From Agarophyton chilense (taxonomy: Eukaryota; Rhodophyta; Florideophyceae; Gracilariales; Gracilariaceae): a stretch of DNA of 64,000 nt. Shown one piece after another: positions 12,060 through 23,650 of this stretch. Position 1 is the stretch's first letter. Each line of letters starts with the position of its first letter. The notes under the pieces are model-generated. The model was not told where the DNA came from. It searched no databases and saw only the letters and a program-made list of their open reading frames with translations. The position numbers were made by a program, and so were the translations under genes. The stretch lies in the NCBI GenBank assembly GCA_030374765.1, contig JARGXX010000138.1, positions 744,001-808,000 of the forward strand. Direction: 5' to 3'.

Positions 12060-12698
12060 AGTGAAGTCAGTGGAGCAACACAGACATTTACGCCCCGTGA
12101 CACACTTGAACTTTCGAAAAGGAATTCAAACGAAACGACACACAAGGAAACTGCTAGTGTGTGCACGTCGCATCGATGGAAGTACGACTTGTGCGGATAT
12201 GATCGCCAAATGATCTGGAGCCGTGACAGTGGCGCAATCAAGATGTACTCGCGACACAATCCTTGATCGACACATAAAACAGCCTTGGGAGGCTTCTATT
12301 GTTCTGCACATTGTGTGTGTCTTGATTTCTGTTTATCCATCAAGTTAGTTGAAGTCAGCTGCGAAGTTGCGTTTAGCCGCGACGTGAGGCGCGTGTAGTT
12401 CTTTGCGCTAACTATTGGGGCATCGGTTCTTCCTAGCGATTCTTTGATCCTAATGAACGACTACTTGTAAGATTGAACGTGTATAATCTAGGTTGTAGAA
12501 CATATATCTACTAAAAAATCTCTGGGCTACATGCTACGTTGCAAGATCCTTTCCATGGAGAACCAATGAAGTAAGAAAATTGCATCCTGTACGGCCCTCA
12601 ATTCCATGTGTCCGCATGCAGGGGGCAAAAGACCGAGTAGTGAAAGTTAGGAAGCCAAGAGAGCAGCGACGTATACAGAGTCTCGAGTTTACCATGAC
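12060..12698. other. Intergenic, upstream of the sulfotransferase gene
   Basis: No credible coding frame. It probably holds the promoter of the sulfotransferase gene, but I could not pick out a convincing TATA element. A 5' LTR for the flanking element was looked for and not found. Confidence 0.45.
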
Positions 12699-13742
12699 AT
12701 GAAGATGAATGAAAATAAATCTCTGTGGCTCGAGCGACTCAAATTGTGTCTCGAGACTGTCGTGTGGCGAGGCATGAGACCACCCTGGCGCGACTTAAGC
12801 CCTCCACATGCTCCTGGCCGCCCAAACAGAGAAGCTAGTTCCAACATGCGCCCTCCACGCAGCATCAACCTCAGTTTGACAATCCTCTTCCTTCTTGTCA
12901 TCGTTTTCGTCTTCTTGCCTTTCTTTCTCTTGGCCAGCCCCCCTTCTAACCTCACCGTGCACACCACACTCTTCACTGACGATTCGCTTCTCTCTAATAT
13001 CACCACAAACAAACAGCAGTTTGTGTACTTCCCTCACGCCGCCCTTCTTATCGTCTCCGCCGCAAAGTCTGGCTCTACTTCTCTTTTTCAATTTCTGTAC
13101 CGTGGCAGCACCGCATCTTCCACCGATCACGCCCCCCCACACTGCGCTTCGTACGTACAAAACGTAGAATCTGCCTGTTGGCGCCGCCAAGCATTCTTTC
13201 TTCAAAGCTACACACTGCCAGAGCAGCGATACATCCTCACTTCCACCTCTGTACTGCGCGTCGCTGTGCAACGCAACCCGTTTGAGCGTCTTCTCTCCTC
13301 TTTCAAGTCCAAGTTCGCGTGCGATACCGAGCTGTACAACACCAATAAGCGCAACCGAGACAATCTGGTACCGAAGCTTCGTCGCCAAGCCAATCTCCCA
13401 GCTTCCTCGACGCTGTGCATGAATATAAGTGAGTTCGCCACCGCCCTTTCCAATCTGCAGCACTCGAACTTCCCACTACACAAGCTTGACGTGCACATTC
13501 GCCCGCAACGCCTATACCAGCAGCACATACGGTACGATATCATTCTCGACATCGCAGATCTTTCCAACTTATCGGCTGTCCAGCCCATTATCAACCGCTT
13601 GCCGTTCGGTGCGCTCGTGGCAGACGGCGTTCCGCATCGCCACGTTTCCGGCAGCTACGCACTGCTCCTTCCCGAACGCGCTGCACGTAAGCTGTATCGC
13701 TTTGCCGCCGAATCCGAGATGGCTCAGCCGCGCTTCTTGTGA
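12699..13742 (+). CDS. Golgi-type carbohydrate sulfotransferase (Sulfotransfer_2 family)
   Basis: A 347-codon single-exon gene. The layout is that of a type II Golgi membrane enzyme: a basic N-tail, one transmembrane segment at about residues 57-79, then a lumenal catalytic domain. The 5'-phosphosulfate loop is LIVSAAKSGSTSLFQF (about 117-132), with Lys123 in the usual place. The 3'-phosphate loop is RVAVQRNPFERLLSSF (187-202), matching the RNPFERLLSA signature of the HNK-1/chondroitin 4-sulfotransferase family. Later DVHIRPQRLYQ and YDIILDIADLS match the conserved HxxPQ and YDxIxxxExL positions. Such enzymes move sulfate from PAPS to sugar hydroxyls. In a red alga the acceptor could be a wall galactan, but that is inference. 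An in-frame Met at residue 50 (12846), just before the membrane segment, is a plausible alternative start giving 298 residues. No disabling change was seen. Confidence 0.85.
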   Translation: MKMNENKSLWLERLKLCLETVVWRGMRPPWRDLSPPHAPGRPNREASSNMRPPRSINLSLTILFLLVIVFVFLPFFLLASPPSNLTVHTTLFTDDSLLSNITTNKQQFVYFPHAALLIVSAAKSGSTSLFQFLYRGSTASSTDHAPPHCASYVQNVESACWRRQAFFLQSYTLPEQRYILTSTSVLRVAVQRNPFERLLSSFKSKFACDTELYNTNKRNRDNLVPKLRRQANLPASSTLCMNISEFATALSNLQHSNFPLHKLDVHIRPQRLYQQHIRYDIILDIADLSNLSAVQPIINRLPFGALVADGVPHRHVSGSYALLLPERAARKLYRFAAESEMAQPRFL

Positions 13743-16715
13743 TCACAGCCAACTTTCTGTGCAACTCTGCGTCGCTCACTCTCTGCAGCATCAACTATTG
13801 AGTCATTCGTTGAAATAGTGGGCATCATTCACTTTGAAAACTTGATCGTCATCCTATTCAAAAAGATTTCCATCTGAGTTTCTGAGCGATTTCGGGGCAA
13901 TGCCGTATCCACGGGACAGTTATTGGATCCAGTATTTTCCAAATTGCGACAGTATCAAACAAATACGACAATTGGGTCAAATCGAAAATGTTGCTTGTAG
14001 CGACTTCTGTACCTCTGATATATGACACCCTATGGTCCTTGACATTTACTGGAAAGTCCGCGGAAAGACCCGCGGCTCAACGTACACAGACGAAAAAGAT
14101 ATCCGAACGGGCCAGGAGTACAAAGGCTCGGTCCCGTTTCCTTGGCCAAACATCAAGGACAACTTCGCGAAATCGGTGAGTGCTAAATCCTTAGCACTCA
14201 ACATCGCTATCCTAAAAGGGTACGGACCGAGCCCGATACGTTTAAATATTGGGGAGAGCCCGCGACAATATAGAGAACACAAAAAGGATGGACTTGCCAG
14301 TCTTTTGTCTCCTTTCTTCTTCCTAATCGGCTTTCGCTATTCCCGTGAGTTGTCACTTTGCAGCTTGTGAGAGCAGTCATCGAGCAAAGCGTGATGGGGC
14401 GCACTACTGCTACCTAATTGTACGTGACTCAGCTTGAAAATGCTCAGATCGTTTTCGGGCATCATGTAATACATGCCGAAAACCAGCCACTGCTTCATGA
14501 GCTGGTTCTTGTTCATGTTCGAGACTGCACTTGCGCCAGACATATTGTTCAGTTTTCATATTTATCCACGCGAAGATAACGTTTTCAGAGCTTGTTCCAT
14601 TCCTTCAACAGGGGACGAGAAATTGTGACTCAGCACCGGTACTGATGCAACACCATTGGTTCCACTTTCGAAGATGGTCGATAGTTCTTTCTCCCTCCAA
14701 AGCCTCTAGGAAATAATCATTTGTTCTTCGGGACAAGCAGCAGGTAATGGACCAAATCAAAAAATTACGATTATTTCTGGAATCAAAAAGATACAGTAGC
14801 TTTTCTTATAAGAACAAAAATAAAGGTTCTTGAAATCCAAGGTATGCGACATTAAAAGCAAGCTCAATAGAGCACGTGGGGAAGCATAAATCAGTCAGAA
14901 CGGGAGCGTTTCATGTCTATGGTCAACGCCGTCATTACAACAGAGATCTTCTATCTCTCTTCTCATGTGCTCGCCCCCTGCACCACAGAGAAACTATTAC
15001 GCCCGAAACCGTTCTCAAGTTCCTGTTTCAGAAGATGTCTAAACCACAGAAAGCGATTCATTTCAAAATCTGCATTTTTTTGTAAAGTGTGAGAAATTTT
15101 TAGATCGGATATAATTGAAAACTGATACACAAATCGAACACAGTATTAGAAGTCAACAATATTCATAAAAAACAGTATATACAAGTTCAATTATATGTTT
15201 TCTGAAACATGAAACTTGGGCTCTTTACAAAATAATCTTTTTACGCTATCACTCGAATGATTAGAAGACAATATTTTCATTTAGGAACAAAGTATGTACA
15301 GTAATAAATATCTTGACATTATTGAAACATAGGTTTATGATTTTTTATTGTAGTTTTTTAGTTTTCCTAAGCAACAATCTTTAAAATGGGTTCAGCAAAG
15401 TTTTCTTTTAGAGTTAAAAAGCGCAAGGAAACTAAAACAGTGCGGGATACGAAACACTGAATTCATATCTGGAGTACACTATTTCGAAACCTTTTGTATA
15501 TGAAAAATGCTGTTTGCTGAAATGCAATTGTATCAAAATTTGGACATAATGTAATGCGCAGTTTTAATCTCTTTCGTTGTTTTACTATTTGCAGTTTAGG
15601 TCGTCACATTTTTGTAAGGCCAAAAACGTTTTATATTTTTCTCTAGACACAAATGTTTTGGGCACGATCTGGAAATCATAAATGTAGAGTATTTCCGAGT
15701 CTTAAATGGCAAAATGTGATTTAATCGTATTCTATTGTATTGTACGATTAAAAATACCAAAGAAATTGCTGTCTTACGAGTTCTGAAGCGCAAATCCCGC
15801 CTCGGTTTACTATCATACTTTACAGTAGATGCGTATGATAGGCGTTCGCGTGGCAGATCACTGTCGTACTCAAAAAGACGTCCTTGGTGTCCACGTTTTT
15901 AAATATCATGAGACAAAAACTCAAAAACATCGATTTACGAAAAATAACCGCTACTCCCAACGGCTTGGGAAATGTTGAGCTCTTGGTTGAGGCAATTCAG
16001 GTGATTCTGAAATGTGCATGTGATGGCTTGTGATATTGCAATGTGTTGTAACGAGTTCCTGAACGCTGAAAACTGTCTCATGTTGAAGGAAGATCCGTTG
16101 AGGCGCTTAGAGCCGCATGATCTTACGTTCTTTCCCAGCCTCGCATGATGTTGACTGTTCGAGGGCTCAACACATTGCAGAACAAATGAAAGCGCAGAAC
16201 GCATGCGGTTTGCTCAAATGAAATATAGGCCCTCGAAGTGCGAAGAAAATCATTTCTTGGCTTGAGATATTTCGAAGGCAGAATGTCTATGGGACTACGA
16301 CAGTGGACACTCGTGTCATTTCTCGGGACCAAACGTTTGTTACCAAGGTTTCTAGGCTTCTGTGCTGTGGCATCTCTGCCTGGAGAGAAGAAGTTGAGGC
16401 TTCGGGGTCCCAAGGAGACAGAGCGGAATTGATGTACCACAAGCCAAGAAGGTTAACGGCAAAATCCTGTCTTTCCTATAATTCAATTTAACGCCGATTG
16501 CAGGAATGCTTTTCACTCATCGATGGCCATGCCATCTCGCTACATGACATCAATCTACCAAACCAAGTTGATGTTGTCGGTGTATTTGTGCTGGGGCATC
16601 AATCAACACCCAGACGAAAAGCCAGTCTTAAGTATTGAACACAACCCTCTAGCTAGAGGGATTGCACAACCGTTGACAACCAACCAAGGAGCAAGAGAAA
16701 CCCTGTTGCCAAAAA
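13743..16715. other. Long AT-rich gene-poor stretch
   Basis: About 3 kb between the sulfotransferase and the Gly-rich gene. Open frames here are short (the longest about 110 codons, 14032-14370) and match nothing I know. The region from 15100 to 15900 is strongly AT-rich. A pair of minus ORFs at 15935-16440 reads like a broken protein but carries no recognisable motif. No RNA genes seen. Confidence 0.5.
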
Positions 16716-18269
16716 CTACAGCATCTCTGCGTCGGATGGCGATGGGAAATCATCGCCACCATCGCCACCATCACCTCCAAACCCAAACAAAAGCTCTCCA
16801 GGTCCACCATTGCCACCAGTGCCACCATTTCCGGGTTCATCCACACCGTTGCCATCGCCTCCATCCCCACCCATTCCACCATCCCCACCAATAATTCCGA
16901 ACCCCCCGTCACCTCCGGTCCCGCCATCTCCGCTCAATCCCCCGTCACCTCCATCTCCTCCGTTGCCGCCAACGGTCACACCGTTGCCGCCAACGCCGCC
17001 AACCCCACCATCACCTATGAATCCACCCATCCCACCGGCACCGCCATCACCGCCAATCTCGAAAAGCGATTCACCTCCTGGACCGCCCGCCCCGCCGTTG
17101 CCTTCTAGTCCTCCGGTACCACCATTGCCGCCATCGCCTCCTTTGGACTGAAAAGAATCGCCACCGGTTCCACCGGCACCTCCATTTCCACCAAATCCGC
17201 CAAGGCCACCATCGCCTCCCAAGCCTCCTTCACGGCCACCACTTCCTCCCATACCGCCATTGCCGAGAACTCCGCCGTTTCCACCAGTACCACCCACACC
17301 GCCTTCTGCCCCACCAGACCCACCAGAGCCTCCATCACCTGAGAAGCCACCGTCTCCACCGTCTCCCCCTGCACCGCCGACACCCAGAGCGCCGTCTCCG
17401 CCATCCCCACCGTTGCCACCTGCTCCACCATCCATGTTGAACGTACCGTCCCCGCCATCCCCTCCCTTTCCGCCAAGACTCCCGAAACCAGCGTCTCCTC
17501 CATCACCACCATCTCCATTTGCCCCTCCATCACCACCAGCACCTCCCGCTCCACCAATCACCACTCCAACCCCGGTGCCACCATTTCCCCCGTCCCCCCC
17601 ATTTCCATCCACACCTCCTTTTCCACCGCTCCCACCATCCCCGCCGACACTCACACCGAACCCACCACCGCCCATGCCACCTGTTCCGCCATCGCCGCCA
17701 GACCCTCCCATTCCACCGTTTCCACCACCACCGGCTGTAAGCACAAAGTCACCGCCCCCTCCCATTCCGCCGTCGCCTCCACGTCCGCCAAAGTCGCCTC
17801 CTTTGCCACCATTTCCCCCACCGCCGCCCGCCAGGTCGCCTTCACCACCAGCACCACCGTTGCCTCCATCCGCAAATTCGCCTCCTTCTCCACCATTTCC
17901 ACCGCTGCCTCCCATGGCCATAGGAGCGGTTCCATCACCACCTCTTCCTCCATTCCCTCCTCGAGCGCCAAAGTCCCCATCTCCTCCATCACCACCACTG
18001 CCACCGACGCCCCCAGGGACAGCAACGCCTCCATCACCACCATCACCACCTGGACCTAAGCTGACACCACGGCCTCCGTCGCCGCCGCGGCCGCCAACGC
18101 GACCGGAGCCGCCGGAACCGCCACGGCCGCCAACGCGGCCGGAGCCGCCAGAACCGCCGCGGCCCGCGCGGATCAAGGGAGCAAGAGATGTGATTGTGGG
18201 TATTGGGTGAGTTGCGGTGGGGTGTAGCAAAAATGCTAGCAACAGGGTGGCAACGATAACCGACTTCAT
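16716..18269 (-). CDS. Secreted Gly-Gly-X repeat protein
   Basis: A 517-codon uninterrupted ORF. The first about 20 residues form a clear signal peptide ([15 protein letters not shown] core), then a short hydrophilic linker to about residue 36. Nearly all the rest is GGX triplets ([11 protein letters not shown]), with Asp, Asn, Ser, Thr, Phe and Leu at the X positions. Breaks with short hydrophobic or charged inserts such as [10 protein letters not shown] recur. There are no Cys residues. The tail ends [12 protein letters not shown]. Near the N-terminus a 12-residue block is duplicated in tandem ([13 protein letters not shown]). Long (GGX)n tracts are known to fold as bundled polyglycine-II helices, as in the snow flea antifreeze protein and phage S16 tail adhesin; PE_PGRS-type proteins share the composition. 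Role here is unknown: wall matrix, ice or adhesion protein are all possible. The start is the only Met giving a signal peptide. Confidence 0.8.
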   Translation of the reverse strand: MKSVIVATLLLAFLLHPTATHPIPTITSLAPLIRAGRGGSGGSGRVGGRGGSGGSGRVGGRGGDGGRGVSLGPGGDGGDGGVAVPGGVGGSGGDGGDGDFGARGGNGGRGGDGTAPMAMGGSGGNGGEGGEFADGGNGGAGGEGDLAGGGGGNGGKGGDFGGRGGDGGMGGGGDFVLTAGGGGNGGMGGSGGDGGTGGMGGGGFGVSVGGDGGSGGKGGVDGNGGDGGNGGTGVGVVIGGAGGAGGDGGANGDGGDGGDAGFGSLGGKGGDGGDGTFNMDGGAGGNGGDGGDGALGVGGAGGDGGDGGFSGDGGSGGSGGAEGGVGGTGGNGGVLGNGGMGGSGGREGGLGGDGGLGGFGGNGGAGGTGGDSFQSKGGDGGNGGTGGLEGNGGAGGPGGESLFEIGGDGGAGGMGGFIGDGGVGGVGGNGVTVGGNGGDGGDGGLSGDGGTGGDGGFGIIGGDGGMGGDGGDGNGVDEPGNGGTGGNGGPGELLFGFGGDGGDGGDDFPSPSDAEML

Positions 18270-19192
18270 GGCGTCGGTGTCTAGCCTTCGTGGATGGGAG
18301 CTGGACGGAATACTTTGCAGATCAAGTTGCGCGGCTGCAGCCCGTCAAGATGCGGCGGAAAAGACGAAAACTTTCCTCCTGTGTAACTATCACCGGGAAG
18401 ATGCAAACTTGAAAAGAGACCGGTTCCGAACGCTCGCAGCACGCGCGCAATGCATCGGAGTCTCTTTACCCGTGGGATTCGCGCAATGTTGATGTACGTC
18501 GAGAGGTATTACAGTAATATATTCGTTCCCCCAACTGTATGAGGCACATGGAGGGCACGGAATGCAACCAGCAGCGAGATCGAGAAGCCTAAATGGACAT
18601 GATCCCTCAAAAGTGGTAAGTTAGAAGATGCCCAAAATGGGCGAAAGAGAGTCGGCATGCGCAACTGTCATACGGTGGACGCAGCGTGCGATTATAAAGC
18701 AGTGAAACAGCGAGGGCGGTTGTAGATGGGGAGCTTGTGTGAATGCGAATTGGTGAATGAATGCGGATCCATTGGACTACTGAACATCTCGGAGAAAGAA
18801 GAGATCGATCGCTTGAGGCGATCGCAGTATCATCGGTATCAACAAATCTCGAGCAGCCGAGATTGAAGAAAGTTCATAACTTTTAAGTGAGAAGTGTAGC
18901 TGACAATAGCGATGCGATTCGTCTGCGCCTTGATGGCGACGAAGAAAGGGATGACGTCAGAGGGTTGGCGGCATCATGCGCTGTATACGGCATTTTAAAA
19001 ACGTTGTGCGTCTCTGTAAGCATAGCCCCCGAGTTGGCGTTGCTCCCCTCTCATTAGCTGCGGAATGACCCCACGAAAATTAATCCAAATAATCCTACAT
19101 TAAATCCAACCGGCCAGCCAATCTCCCGTCATACAGTTGTCGCTTGCGCGCAAGTCACTGCCATGTTGTACTCTCTACGAGGAAGTTTAGAC
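18270..19192. other. Intergenic, upstream of the Gly-rich gene
   Basis: This holds the presumed promoter and 5' leader of the Gly-rich gene. No credible coding frame. No clear TATA box was found on the minus strand in the first 200 bases. Confidence 0.4.
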
Positions 19193-19335
19193 GGCAGCAG
19201 CCTAGTGTCTATGCGTCCGGATAATTGGCCTCATATGAGGCCACTTCCATTTTTCAAAACATTACTAAAAACGCTTGTTTTGATACTGGAGCCCCATATT
19301 CTATTTTCTGAGTAAAAAACTAATTTTCTAATTTA
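19193..19335 (-). repeat. Dispersed repeat with perfect 18-bp palindrome, copy B
   Basis: Reverse-complement relative of 9537-9672, sharing several blocks over about 140 bases. It contains the perfect palindrome TGGCCTCATATGAGGCCA at 19226-19243. No coding sequence lies beside this copy, so it could be a solo LTR fragment or a small non-autonomous element. Confidence 0.7.
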
Positions 19336-20460
19336 CCTACTTGAAATTACATTCTCGAGACCGTTTTCTTTAGTAAAACCAGACAAGCAATTTTACTACC
19401 GTTTGGAGTCTGATACGCACAAAGATGAAAACTTCCTGAAATAATTGTACCTCAATATCATTTCGGGAGCTGGACAGAATCAAAAATTATTTTAGTCTAA
19501 GAACAAAATTGTGTCCTTATGAGCAGCAAAAAATTACAATACAATCTGCAAGCCAATGCTCTTTTACAGACCATAATAGATATAAAAAGTTGCATACCAG
19601 ATTTAATAAATTACAGGCTAAGGATAAATTAAGCTTTCGCTCTTAGTTTTATAAAAAAACTTTTCAAAGACTAATAAACGTATGATTGGGTTGACATACT
19701 ATCGTCAGTGTTTTTTATCACTTTTGTGCTGAATGGGATAAACAACACGTATATGAACGGAACGTGTCACGGACGGTGTAAATTTGACAGATAAGACATC
19801 TGTATCGTTTTCATAATGGTGGATTATTTGTCGATAAGAATCCCACAGCAGCGTGACTGACGGGTTCTCTTCTTGTAGGGGTGTCTGTCATCTTACAGAA
19901 AATGTCAAACGTAGGGGATAATAGTAAGACTACTAAATGGCAATGTTAAATTACTTATTGGAAAATGATGGAAAATGATAGAAAATTTTGTATAAATTCA
20001 AAAATTTCCATATCTTTACTACCAAAATCTGGTCCTATTCAGGGGGTTCTTAGGAAAGTTCACTATAGCCTACCTGAACACTATATGAAACAAATAAGAG
20101 ATTCAACGTTTTTAGTCATTTACTCCAAGGTTTTCAACTGAAAAATAATAAAACGTTTGTATTATTAGAGAATTAGAACCTTCGTCTTTTCTGTGCAAAC
20201 TCCATTAATATTTTTCACACATTGATGATAAAACATAGTTCATACGACAAAACCCTCTTCAACTCGCCTTTTTAACGCTTTTTTCTATTATTGACGATCA
20301 ATAGCTACTTCGACCATAAATATTTCAGGCACGTAATTTTTCTTGATATCAATACCAACATTTACAACAAAAGACAAAAGTTCAAATTGTTACTGAGACA
20401 ATCTTCCAACATGAAGCAAAATATTTACTTCAAAAGATTTAGACGAGCATATAAAGGTTT
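19336..20460. other. AT-rich spacer, nothing recognised
   Basis: Very AT-rich sequence with short homopolymer runs. No open frame over about 60 codons before 20290. The ORF that starts at 20291 mostly lies in the following tandem repeat and is unlikely to be a gene. Confidence 0.5.
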
Positions 20461-20850
20461 CACGGGCTTAGGACGAGAACCACTATTCCTTGAGTACTTT
20501 AAATTCGTCCCAGTGCTTAAAGTGAAGTTAAAACCAGCCCACACTTTAATTGGAGATTCCTGCAACCGCTTTTGGGCCCGCTTTAAACCATACGAGTTGC
20601 ACGAACTCAGCCCGTGCGCCACTGTTTCTTGAGCACTTGGGCTTCGTCCGAGTGCTTAAAATGAGGTTGGACTCAGTCCACACATCACGTCGTGTTGCCT
20701 GCTACCGGTTTTGGGCTCCGTTCGAAAACATACGTTGTGCATGGGCTCAGCCCGTGCACCACTGTTGATTGAGCACTTGGGTTTCGCTCGAGTACTTTAA
20801 ATGAGGTAGGGCTCAGCCCACACCTCACTTCATGTTGCTTGCACTGGGGC
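20461..20850. repeat. About 140-bp tandem repeat, roughly 2.7 diverged copies
   Basis: Successive units start around 20461, 20600 and 20740. The landmark TTGAGTACTT/TGAGCACTT recurs at 20491, 20630 and 20770, giving spacings of 139 and 140. Each unit carries a short self-complementary motif (GGGCTCAGCCC, GGACTCAGTCC and variants) before the TGAGCAC landmark or after it. The copies have clearly diverged, so the array is not recent. Confidence 0.8.
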
Positions 20851-21078
20851 TTTTGATATAATTTAACTGTATTATCTAGGAAATTCTGCAGCGAGAGAGG
20901 CTTGGTTTCTTACCAGGTTTTGTTGTTTGCATACATGTGGAGATTAATAGCAGAAGCTGTTCTTTTTTCGCTTGTATTGGGAGTATTTGATCGTTTTCCT
21001 TTTCGAATGGAACGGAGACAAGCACTGAGCGATCGAAATTCTGTCTGTCCTAAGTTTTGTAGCATAGCACGTTCAGCA

Positions 21079-21643
21079 TTATGTACGGCTTCCAACCAAA
21101 CTGGTCCTCACCTCTTTTTTAATGCAAGTAATAGACTTTTGTTGAAGCGCAACGTGCTCTATCAATTCTTTGAAGCGGTAGTAAGCTGATTTCTGCCCAG
21201 TTTTGTTCCAGAGATTGTTTGAGTAGTTCTTCAGCAGTTTTCTTCTAGTCTCCGCTGTACGTAATAGTCGAACTGGGAAGAAATGTCTTTTCTTACACCC
21301 ATCCCTCCACAATACGACAAGCTCAATCAAACTCTTCGGGAGCTCTGGTACAAAACTTTTCTGTGAGTATAGCAGGACGTTGCGGTGGTTGAGGTACAGG
21401 TACTGAATCTGTTTGTCTCACTGTTGTCGATATCGATGTCAATGGAATAGAAAAAGATGTCAGAATGGATCGGTCCAGGAGAATTTTCCTTCGCTCAAGC
21501 AAAAACAAGCGGTTTCTCAGTTCTTTCTGCCAAACTCCCATTTTGTTGATTTCATCTTCATTCTCCGTGCAACCCTTCCCGAAACGATTATTTCTACTTG
21601 ACAAAAGAGAGCGGCATGCATTTTCCCAAATTGTAGGTTCCAT
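21079..21643 (-). pseudogene. Possible DNA-binding protein next to the tyrosine recombinase (two overlapping frames)
   Basis: Two minus ORFs overlap at 21323-21330 and together read as one protein of about 185 residues, with a frame change at the junction. The first part is basic and helical, then Pro-rich. The second has LVVLWRDGCKKRHFFPVRLL, followed by KNYSNNLWNKTGQKSAYYRFK and IEHVALQQ. The Trp/Arg/Tyr spacing loosely recalls GCR1_C-type DNA-binding domains that accompany some Crypton recombinases. It lies divergently beside such a recombinase. The assignment is weak; it may be an unrelated host remnant. Confidence 0.3.
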
Positions 21644-21980
21644 TCACACAAAGGCGCTCCATGATTCAGAAAAGCCCGCCCGCCAAGCTATTTTCGACGA
21701 TCAGGAAAAGGAGAGATGATCATCTTCGTCCAACTGTTGGATGAAGATCAATGCAAAGATTTGGATATTGCTGAAAGTATGCCACACGTTCGAAAATACA
21801 ATAGTAGTATGGTAATGTAAAAATCACTTTACAGATGATTTTGAGCCAAAAACGCTGAAACATTTTGAGCTCGGTTTGTTTTTCTGAGCCTGAAATTATG
21901 AGCGTCAAGAAACCTCCGAGTAAGTTTTTCACTTTTTCCTACGATAGTTATCTTAGTTTGCTAATCAAAGCTGAATCAGC

Positions 21981-23041
21981 ATGGAATCATCTCAAAGAAC
22001 GTTGGAATTGCAACAGTTAGATAATCCGAGGCGTAGGAAGCGAATAAGGAGATGTGAGGATCGCCTCTTTGACAGTGCTCCGCTAAGAGAGCGCCACGAA
22101 CTTTTCCATTCGGCACATATTAAGTGGACTCAAACAAGTAGAAAGCTAGCCAAGAGACTTATTGAGAAGTAAGCAACGCTGAAGAATGCCAATGATCCAA
22201 TAACCGTTAACAAAATCAATTCTGTCCTGGTTCTTAACGTATTGGCCGACTATTGCAGATTTGGAACGGCGCAAGCACTCAAAAATGATTCGATGGGAAG
22301 ATTTATACAAGGATTAAGGATAGTTTATTTCGAAAACGGCCATGGTCAAACCTGGTCTGTTCATGAAATTGGAAGTGCAAAGGGTAATCTCTTAATAGGT
22401 AATCCAAATCTCGATCGTCTGAGAAGAGCACATCGTATGCACCTATCGCGCTTTGCAGCCGCTACGATTCGTGCGAGGTCTATAATGCCAGAACATACTT
22501 GCGATATTTCCGAAAAGTTTTGGTACGAAAGTGGTAATCAACCAAGTGGAACTGATATCGCTCTACACTGCGTGATGTTTTTAGGTCTTAATTTGGGTTG
22601 GAGATACGATGAGATATCAAAGCTTAAGATTGATAACGTTTACGTATGGTCCGGTGAAATAACTATGACTCTCTTTGAGGCCACAAGAATTCAATACTTC
22701 AAAGAAAGTACACGGTTCGAGAGTGGGACAGGAACAGTTGACTTCGCCATTCTTTTTTGATGGACCCATTTGTGGCTGTACTTTCGTGGTTGGTCATAAG
22801 AGGAAACAAGAGTGGTTTTCTATTCTGTGAGATCAAGAGCACAAAAGGAGAAGAAGCGTTAAATGTATCAAGGAATTGGACGTGCAAGAGCTTCAAATGT
22901 GTTTTTCAGAAGCGTCCTTCGCAAATTGGAGTAGGTAAAGGTGATCTTGGAATTTTCACGGGCCATTCCTTAAAGCTCGGTAGCGTACAATTGTACAGAT
23001 CGCTTATATTGAAGGATGAGATGGTAATGGAATTTGTTTAA
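21981..23041 (+). pseudogene. Crypton-like tyrosine recombinase (broken)
   Basis: Read +, the frame from 21981 has a stop at 22170-22172 and resumes to about 22755. A one-base frame change then leads into the frame ending at 23041. The box I Arg is in LGLNLGWRYDEISKLKIDNV (about 22590-22650). The next segment, DPFVAVLSWLVIRGNKSGFLFCEI, is a hallmark of Crypton-type and related eukaryotic tyrosine recombinases. Box II reads GHSLKLGSVQLYRSLILKDE (about 22960-23020), where the usual HxxR is HSLK: the catalytic Arg position is Lys. This enzyme class cuts and rejoins DNA through a Tyr nucleophile and moves Cryptons without terminal inverted repeats. The stop, frame change and altered Arg argue it is inactive. 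Confidence 0.7.
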
Positions 23042-23650
23042 ATGAGTTGATGTAACGCGTATGCAAACTACTGCGAGGCTTAGAATGACTGCGCTCCAAA
23101 GGATCTGCCTCGGTTTTCGGCGTGAAAAGAGCACGTATCACATGCGAGGACACTTGTGAAGGAGGAAAACATAGTTGAAAATGATATTTTCTTTAGGGAG
23201 TGGTTGAAAGAAATGGACCTTGTGGAAGAAGAAGTGCAAATTTAGAGGAGCACATTTGGCTTTGCAAAACATGAGTTGGGCGCCCTACTTCATTTGACCG
23301 CCGTCGGGGCAATGCCCCGCTTTTGGTTGGCATGATGCTCCATCTCCCGCTCCTTGCTCGGCTTTTGCGCCGTTTGTGGCGCAACTGCCATGGAGTGAAC
23401 CGCACGTGACGCGTTTTTTGCGAGGGTACCCGCAGTGGATCAAGCCGCCCTAAGTATTTGTGTTGTGCGCATTCGATGATATACTTGGAGCCACAGCCAA
23501 TGGTGCGGCTGTGGCTCCAGAGGGTGAAGGGTGCTGCTGAGCGCTTTTAGCGTTTGTAGGGTTGGGGTTAGTGGGGCCTTGTTCTAGAGCAGCTTTGCTG
23601 CCGATGGAAGTGCGGGCACCCGGTAGAGACTGGGCGCCCGGCTAAGAAGC
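23042..23650. other. Intergenic, nothing recognised
   Basis: GC content rises after 23280. Contains GGAGCCACAGCCAATGG and its near inverse GGTGCGGCTGTGGCTCC (23489-23520), a stem of about 12 bp. No credible coding frame. Confidence 0.4.

Noticed and set aside
16810-18210. Long Pro-rich + strand ORFs antisense to the Gly-rich gene
   Set aside because: GGX coding on one strand forces CCN (Pro) codons on the other, so the frame stays open by composition alone. They have no signal peptide or motif.
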